Positions 59,135 through 64,000 of a stretch of DNA of 64,000 nt are shown here, piece by piece. The translations under genes and the position numbers were made by a program. Source of the DNA: DATKZM01 sp035527975. GTDB lineage: Bacteria; Pseudomonadota; Alphaproteobacteria; JAPULJ01. The notes under the pieces were generated by a model that searched no databases, was not told the origin of the DNA, and worked only from the letters and a program-made list of their open reading frames with translations. The DNA lies in NCBI GenBank assembly GCA_035527975.1, contig DATKZM010000037.1:1-64000 (forward strand), in the 5' to 3' direction. The stretch's first letter is position 1; each line of letters begins with the position of its first letter.

Positions 59135-60238
59135 TCAAGCCAGGCGGCGGGTAATCCTGTCCTCGGACGGGACCACCACGTCGGTCCAGCCATGCCGGTC
59201 GGGCACGCGGCCGTACTGGATCCCGCTGAGCTCGTCATAGAGCGATTGGGTGACCGGGCCGGGGATCGGGCCGGCGGGTGTGATATCGCGGCCGCGGTGA
59301 TTGAGGCGTCCGATCGGTGCGACCACGGCGGCGGTGCCGCAGGCGAAGATTTCCTCCAGCTGCCCGGCCTTGGCGGCCTCAACGACTTCGTCGATGTCGA
59401 CCGCGCGCTCCTCCACGGATTGACCGCGCTCGCCAAGCAGCACGATCAGGCTCTCGCGCGTGATGCCTGGAAGGATCGTGCCCCCCAGCGGCGGTGTTAT
59501 GACGCGGCCGTCGATCTTGAAGAAGACATTCATAAGCCCCGCTTCTTCGACGAAGCGCCGCTCGTGGCCGTCGAGCCAGAGAACCTGGTCGAAGCCCTCC
59601 GCGCGTGCCGCGGCGGCGCTCATCAGGGTTCCGGCATAGTTGGCGCCGGTCTTGGCGGCGCCGAGCCCGCCGATGGGGGCCGCACGGGTGTAGTCCTCTT
59701 CGACCTTGAGAGAGAGGCCTTTGCCATCGTCGCGGAAATAAGCTTTGACCGGGGTCGTGATGATGCAGAACCGGTAGCGGCGCGAGGGCCGCACCTCGAT
59801 ATGGTCCTCAATCGAGAACACCACCGGCCGCACGTAAAGCGAATAGGGCGGCGGCGCGATCCAATCGGCGTCAACCTCGATGAGGGCATGCAGTGCGCCG
59901 ATAAAGGTTTCTTCGTCGATCGGCGGAATACACAAGCGCTCACTGGATGCGATCAGTCGATCGGCGTTGCGTTTGGGCCGGAAAAGCCGGATCGCGCCGT
60001 CATCGCCTCGATAGGCTTTCATCCCCTCGAAGACCGCCTGCGCGTAATGCAGCGATATCGCGCCGGGCGGCACAGGCACCGGGCCATAGGGCACCACTTC
60101 GGGGTTTTGCCAGGCACCATCCTCGTAGACCATCGTGAACATGTGGTCGGAGAAGGTTTCGCCGAACACAAGCGTGTCGATATCGAGGCCGGGCAGACGG
60201 CTCTGCGCAACCTTGGTGATTTTCAGCGATGGCAGCAT
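59135..60238 (-). CDS. ilvE: Branched-chain amino acid aminotransferase
   Basis: A 367-residue fold-type IV PLP aminotransferase. It has GPVPVPPGAISLHYAQAVFEGMKAYR (two adjoining stretches), FRPKRNADRLIASSERLCIP, the PLP-lysine region GLGAAKTGANYAG and the phosphate-binding GTAAVVAPIG. The family length for the longer BCAT form is about 360. It interconverts Leu, Ile and Val with their 2-oxoacids. The start at 60238 has GGAAGG upstream; the frame is open further to 60361 without support. It converges with the ornithine cyclodeaminase-like gene and diverges from the gamma-glutamyltransferase gene. Confidence 0.93.
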   Translation of the reverse strand: MLPSLKITKVAQSRLPGLDIDTLVFGETFSDHMFTMVYEDGAWQNPEVVPYGPVPVPPGAISLHYAQAVFEGMKAYRGDDGAIRLFRPKRNADRLIASSERLCIPPIDEETFIGALHALIEVDADWIAPPPYSLYVRPVVFSIEDHIEVRPSRRYRFCIITTPVKAYFRDDGKGLSLKVEEDYTRAAPIGGLGAAKTGANYAGTLMSAAAARAEGFDQVLWLDGHERRFVEEAGLMNVFFKIDGRVITPPLGGTILPGITRESLIVLLGERGQSVEERAVDIDEVVEAAKAGQLEEIFACGTAAVVAPIGRLNHRGRDITPAGPIPGPVTQSLYDELSGIQYGRVPDRHGWTDVVVPSEDRITRRLA

Positions 60239-60359
60239 CGGCGGGCCTTCCGATTGGCGGGTGCGAGGCACGCACGCGGTATGCGAACCATTGGATATTA
60301 TAGCAGAATCAGAGCACAAGCGCACTCCCACGGAAGCATGACATGATCGTGCCCGGTTC

Positions 60360-61991
60360 ATGTCTTGTCCGGTCCCGCCCGAAGGTTTGGATGCAACAAT
60401 GATCCCACTGTCGTTCGAACAGACCTATCCCTCGCAACGCTCGCCGGTTCTGGCGGAGAATGTCGTTGCGACGTCTCAGCCCCTGGCTGCGCAGGCCGGC
60501 CTCCGCATGTTGATCGCCGGCGGCAATGCGGTCGATGCGGCGCTCGCCGCAGCGATGGCACTTGTTGTCGTCGAGCCGACCAGCAACGGCCTTGGCAGTG
60601 ACGCCTTTGCAATCGTCTGGGACGGCAAAGAACTCCATGGCCTCAACGCCTCAGGACGGGCCCCGCAAGCTTGGACACAAGAGCGCTTCGCAAAGCACGA
60701 GCACATGCCGCTCCGCGGGTGGGACAGTGTCACGGTTCCGGGGGCTGTATCGGCCTGGTCCGCGCTGAGCAAACGGTTCGGCAAGCTCCCATTTGCGGAT
60801 CTGCTGGCGCCGGCGATTGACTACGCCGAAAACGGTTTCGCGGTCAGCCCGGTGATCGCCGGACAATGGGCAAGAATTGCCAGGAACTATGCCGGCCAGC
60901 CGGGGTTTGACGAAGCCTTCCTGCCCAGTGGGAGCCCTCCAGCCGCGGGCGAGCGATTTGTCAATGCGGCGCTCGCCCGCGGTCTGCGGGACATCGCCGC
61001 CTCGCACGGGCAAAGCGTCTACAGCGGTGCGTTCGCCGAAGCACTGTGCCGCCATGCAGACGACCATGGCGGCGCGCTGACCATGGCCGATCTGGCAGCG
61101 CATGAAGCCACGTGGTGCAAAACCATATCGCGGGGCATGGATGACTGGTCGGTTCACGAGTTGCCGCCGAACACGCAAGGCATTGCGACACTTATGGCGC
61201 TTGGGATCCTGCGCCGTTTCGAACTCGGGCGCTTTCCGCCCGACAGCGTCGATGCGCACCACCTCCAGATCGAAGCAATGAAGCTTGCACTGGCCGACCT
61301 TGCAACGCATGTCGGCGATCCCGCTCATATGCCGCTCAACGCCTCCGCGCTGCTCGACGAGCACTATCTGGAATCGCGGGCGGGATTGATCGACTTGAAG
61401 ACCGCCGGCGCCTTCGGCGCCGGCGCCCCGACCGCGGGCGGGACAGTCTATGTGGCCGCCGCCGACAGCTCGGGGATGATGGTGTCCTACATCCAGTCCA
61501 ACTTTCAGGGCTTCGGCTCGGGCGTGGTGGTTCCGGACGTCGGCGCCAGTCTCAACAACCGCGGGGCCGGTTTCGTGCTTGAGCCAGGTCATCCGAATGC
61601 CGTGGGGCCGGGCAAGCAGCCGCTCAACACGATCATTCCGGGGTTCCTGATGCGCGGCAATGAGCCGTTCATGAGCTTCGGCGTGATGGGAGGGCCGATG
61701 CAGGCTCAGGGTCATCTTCAAATGGCGCTGCGGACGGCGCTTTACGGACAGAATCCCCAGGCCGCATCGGACGCGCCTCGCTGGCGGGCTGTCGAGGGAA
61801 AAAAGCTCGCGATCGAGACAGGAATGGATGAGAGCCTTGTTGCCGGCCTCGCCGAGCGCGGCCACGAGATCTCTCACGAAGCGCCCGATGCCTCATGGGC
61901 ATTCGGCGGCGCGCAGCTCGTTTGCAGAACCGGCAGCGGGTACATTGCCGGATCCGATCACCGCAAAGACGGGTGTGCCGTGGGATTCTAA
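60360..61991 (+). CDS. Gamma-glutamyltransferase family protein
   Basis: A 543-residue N-terminal nucleophile hydrolase precursor. The family opening ENVVATSQPLAAQAGLRML and LIAGGNAVDAALAAAMALVV is followed by the expected autocleavage site and catalytic Thr362 in AGGTVYVAAADSSG, then GFGSGVVVPDVGASLNNRGAGF. It should self-cleave into large and small subunits. Most bacterial GGTs are exported, but no signal peptide is seen here, so a cytoplasmic acylase-like or gamma-glutamyl hydrolase role is possible. ATG at 60399 (MIPLSFEQ) is an alternative start nearer the domain. It fits the peptide/amide-use genes upstream. Confidence 0.9.
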   Translation: MSCPVPPEGLDATMIPLSFEQTYPSQRSPVLAENVVATSQPLAAQAGLRMLIAGGNAVDAALAAAMALVVVEPTSNGLGSDAFAIVWDGKELHGLNASGRAPQAWTQERFAKHEHMPLRGWDSVTVPGAVSAWSALSKRFGKLPFADLLAPAIDYAENGFAVSPVIAGQWARIARNYAGQPGFDEAFLPSGSPPAAGERFVNAALARGLRDIAASHGQSVYSGAFAEALCRHADDHGGALTMADLAAHEATWCKTISRGMDDWSVHELPPNTQGIATLMALGILRRFELGRFPPDSVDAHHLQIEAMKLALADLATHVGDPAHMPLNASALLDEHYLESRAGLIDLKTAGAFGAGAPTAGGTVYVAAADSSGMMVSYIQSNFQGFGSGVVVPDVGASLNNRGAGFVLEPGHPNAVGPGKQPLNTIIPGFLMRGNEPFMSFGVMGGPMQAQGHLQMALRTALYGQNPQAASDAPRWRAVEGKKLAIETGMDESLVAGLAERGHEISHEAPDASWAFGGAQLVCRTGSGYIAGSDHRKDGCAVGF

Positions 61992-62224
61992 CCGCCGGGT
62001 GATTTAACGGTCATACAAGCGCTGCAACACGCGGTCTTCAAACAACCAATAAACGTCCCATACCGGCAGCCAGAGCAAGATCGCGTCACAATGATATAGT
62101 GTGACGTGAGGAACGTGCTCTAGACATGTGAGTTGGATCGAGATTAGCGTCTCAGATCGCAGCGATCCGAGACGATCTTGATCCAGCGATCGAAGCGCTT
62201 CACTGGTCGATGCGGCGGCCCGGT
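61992..62224. other. Non-coding stretch with hairpins downstream of the GGT gene
   Basis: A perfect inverted repeat CGTCACA (62084-62090) / TGTGACG (62100-62106) with a 9-base loop, and an imperfect GTCTC-GATCG / CGATC-GAGAC pair near 62150-62175, lie here. GCTCTAG at 62117-62123 repeats the end of the CTAG elements. A minus-strand frame (62004-62285) is open, but I cannot link it to a family. Confidence 0.35.
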
Positions 62225-62517
62225 TTACTTCGCTGGCCAGGTTGCCTGGATCACTTGATACCGCCTCAACGTTCTCTCCAGCCAATCCCCGGAATGTTCC
62301 GCCAGGTGTTGTAATTGCTGCCGTCCGGCCTTGACCAGCTTCTCTGGCAGATCGGGCTGCACGGACAATGAATACAGATGGTCCGCCAGACTGCCGGATC
62401 GTCGAGTTCGATCAGCAAGGCAACCTCGCCGGTTTGTTCGCTCAGTCCCGGGAGATTGGAGTAAATCACCGGGGTGCCGAACTGAATGTCTGACGTCAGC
62501 TCCCCACGTATGACCAA
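62225..62517 (-). pseudogene. C-terminal remnant of a glycosyltransferase (family 1/4 type), frameshifted
   Basis: One minus-strand frame reads SDIQFGTPVIYSNLPGLSEQ then TGEVALLIELDDPAVW, the donor-binding end of GT-B glycosyltransferases (FGTPV...PGL.EQTG..ALL...D). After a one-base deletion near 62385 the next frame continues ADHLYSLSVQPDLPEKLVKA and stops at 62225 after ...QATWPAK. Only about 98 residues remain; the N-terminal three quarters is missing because the FAD monooxygenase gene begins at 62541 on the other strand. It is therefore a truncated and frameshifted pseudogene, although a sequencing error could account for the frameshift. Confidence 0.7.
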
Positions 62518-62540
62518 GCACGCGATGAAGAGCGCACGAC

Positions 62541-63743
62541 ATGCCGGATACCGCTGACGTCATTGTTGTCGGCGCCGGCCCGGTCGGGCTGACGGCGGCA
62601 TACCTCCTCGCCGATGCCGGCGTGCCGGTCACCGTCTTTGAGAAGGAGCCGGGTATTCCCCGCCAGCTTCGGGCCTCGACCTGGCACCCGCCGACCCTCG
62701 ACATGCTGGCGTCATCGGGTTTCACCGATATGCTAATCGAGCATGGGCGCATTACCTCGACCTGGCAGATCCGGGTCCACGAGACCGGTGAGCGGGCTGA
62801 GTTCGATCTGTCCGTGCTGAGCGGCGACACCGGTCATCCTTACCGGCTGCAATGCGAACAGGCGGTCTTTTGCGATGCTGTCGTCGACCGGTTGGCGCGA
62901 ATGGACAATGTGTCTCTGCGCTTCGGCGAGGACATCGCCGCAGCGGGCCAGTCCGATAGCGCGGCCTGGGTAGAGACCGACCGCGCGAATGGCGCCCGCG
63001 AGCGCCATGAAGCCGCCTACGTCTTTGGCTGCGACGGCGCGCGCAGCGTCGTCCGCGAGGCCATGGGCGCGCGCTTCGACGGATCGGCCTATCCGGAGAT
63101 CACGATCCTGGCGACCACGACCTTTCCATTCGAAACCGTGTTGGATGGCTTATCCGGCGTCAACTATATCTGGAAGGACGGCGGCACGTTTTCGCTGCTC
63201 CACCTTCCGGATTTGTGGCGCTGCGCCTTCTATCCCGAGATCGGTCAAACGCCCGAAGCCGCGCTGCGCAACGAGGCGATCCAGCGGCACGTCGACGAAA
63301 TATCGCCCGCGATCGGCGCAATCGAAATCAAGGAAAAGCGCGCCTACCGGGTGCATCAGCGGATCGCCGACACCTACCGCAGCGGCCGCCTGTTTATTGC
63401 CGGCGACGCAGCGCATCTCAACAGCCCAAAAGGCGGCATGGGCATGAATGGCGGGATCCATGACGCCTTCAGCCTGAGCGACAAGATCATTGCGGTCATG
63501 AAGGGCGCCGATCCGGCGGTGCTGGAGGACTACGAGCACGAACGCCGGCCGGTTGCGCTCGACGATATCCTCGGCCAGGCCGATGCGAACCGCGCGCGGA
63601 TGAACGAGACCAACGCCGATGCGCGGCGCGCAGCGCTGCAAAATCTCCAGGCAATCGCCGCCAATCCGGCGCGGTGCCATGCTTTTCTGCTTCGCAGCTC
63701 GATGATCGATGGTTTGCGAAAGGCAGCCCAGTTCGCTGGCTGA
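62541..63743 (+). CDS. FAD-dependent aromatic monooxygenase (PHBH/UbiH fold)
   Basis: A 400-residue group A flavoprotein monooxygenase. FAD motifs in order: GxGxxG in DVIVVGAGPVGLTAA (residues 7-21), the DG motif in FGCDGARSVVREAMG and the GD motif in LFIAGDAAHLNSPKGGMGMNG. FAD-linked members hydroxylate phenols and other aromatics using NAD(P)H and O2. The protein is shorter than the TfdB/PheA group and close to PHBH in length. It lies at the end of the window, facing the Ldh-family gene, and could feed hydroxylated aromatics into ring cleavage, though no direct partner is in view. Confidence 0.9.
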   Translation: MPDTADVIVVGAGPVGLTAAYLLADAGVPVTVFEKEPGIPRQLRASTWHPPTLDMLASSGFTDMLIEHGRITSTWQIRVHETGERAEFDLSVLSGDTGHPYRLQCEQAVFCDAVVDRLARMDNVSLRFGEDIAAAGQSDSAAWVETDRANGARERHEAAYVFGCDGARSVVREAMGARFDGSAYPEITILATTTFPFETVLDGLSGVNYIWKDGGTFSLLHLPDLWRCAFYPEIGQTPEAALRNEAIQRHVDEISPAIGAIEIKEKRAYRVHQRIADTYRSGRLFIAGDAAHLNSPKGGMGMNGGIHDAFSLSDKIIAVMKGADPAVLEDYEHERRPVALDDILGQADANRARMNETNADARRAALQNLQAIAANPARCHAFLLRSSMIDGLRKAAQFAG

Positions 63744-63864
63744 CGTTAGGCGCCTCTTGGCGCGTCCGAAAGCGCAATGTTTCGGCTCATGAACCGATCC
63801 CTGCGGTCAGGCGCTTGCCAGGCCCGGCGGGCCATACTGCGTGGAACACAATGCCGCCCCCGGC

Positions 63865-64000
63865 TCAAGAAATACTTGCCGGCGGCGTCACGCCGAGGTC
63901 TTCGGCAATACCAGCCAACTGCTCCCATAGCTCGGATGCAATCGGAACCCCGTCCTTCATCTGCTCGGCCGCTTGACGGTCGCCGCGCTCGCCGGGCATC
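63865..64000 (-). CDS. Ldh-family dehydrogenase, C-terminal end (cut by window edge)
   Basis: The last 45 codons of a minus-strand gene read MPGERGDRQAAEQMKDGVPI then ASELWEQLAGIAEDLGVTPP and stop at 63865. The PGERG followed by GVPI...W..L..IAE.LGV is the usual end of Ldh_2 (malate/L-lactate/ureidoglycolate-type) dehydrogenases, and parallels the end of the complete family member at 16707-17765. The rest lies outside the window. It is convergent with the FAD monooxygenase gene. Confidence 0.75.
   Translation of the reverse strand, partial: MPGERGDRQAAEQMKDGVPIASELWEQLAGIAEDLGVTPPASIS

Noticed and set aside
1..64000. CRISPR array, prophage, conjugative or rRNA/tRNA genes
   Set aside because: No regularly spaced repeats, structural phage genes, relaxase or rRNA/tRNA-like segments were found on reading both strands.

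Overview
The window is GC-rich and densely coded. Its families (CoxLMS-type molybdenum hydroxylases, TAXI and DctPQM TRAP transporters, Liv/NMT1/BMP ABC transporters, class III CoA-transferase, hydantoinase/oxoprolinase proteins, FadR-type GntR and MarR regulators) are typical of a free-living alphaproteobacterium of the Rhodospirillales/Hyphomicrobiales kind. No rRNA, tRNA, CRISPR array, phage or conjugation gene was found, so genus and replicon cannot be given. The region reads as a catabolic stretch: six complete importers, each next to enzymes likely to process what it brings in.

Layout: (A) 1-8866: edge of a Ser/Thr kinase; a three-subunit molybdenum hydroxylase (2Fe-2S, FAD, Mo) with an alpha/beta hydrolase; an IS3-type transposase remnant; a TAXI TRAP transporter. 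(B) 8897-13206, minus strand: UbiD-type decarboxylase, a decayed ORF, polysaccharide-deacetylase/allantoinase-like hydrolase, YCII protein, GntR regulator. (C) 13523-20159, plus strand, divergent from the regulator: NMT1-type ABC transporter, cupin, Ldh-family dehydrogenase, Rid protein, extradiol-dioxygenase-like VOC protein and ACMSD-like amidohydrolase; the set resembles an aminoaromatic or meta-cleavage route. (D) 20351-28178: membrane protein, secreted protein, Liv-type binding protein, aspartate-dehydrogenase-like enzyme and the minus-strand livHMGF genes.

(E) 28179-33190: class III CoA-transferase and a second molybdenum hydroxylase; then a 2-oxoglutarate/Fe(II) oxygenase, a DctPQM TRAP transporter, an enoyl-CoA hydratase and an acyl-CoA ligase. 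(F) 39713-49269: HyuA/HyuB proteins with an acetone-carboxylase-gamma-like zinc protein, an isochorismatase-fold amidohydrolase and a four-gene BMP/nucleoside-type ABC transporter. (G) 49534-61991: universal stress protein, MarR regulator, two tandem paralogous amidohydrolases, M24 peptidase, DctPQM TRAP transporter, ornithine-cyclodeaminase-like enzyme, branched-chain aminotransferase and gamma-glutamyltransferase, which suggests peptide or amino-acid-conjugate use. (H) 62225-64000: glycosyltransferase remnant, FAD monooxygenase and the end of another Ldh-family dehydrogenase.

The clearest unexplained structure is non-coding: small palindromic, CTAG-bounded elements (20292-20354, 29413-29543, 50462-50625, 59055-59118), several of which supply the stop codon of the adjacent gene. 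Among proteins, the oddest is the first molybdenum-subunit homologue, which has Gln where the family's catalytic Glu is expected. Substrates for all modules are inferred from family and context and are not shown by the sequence.
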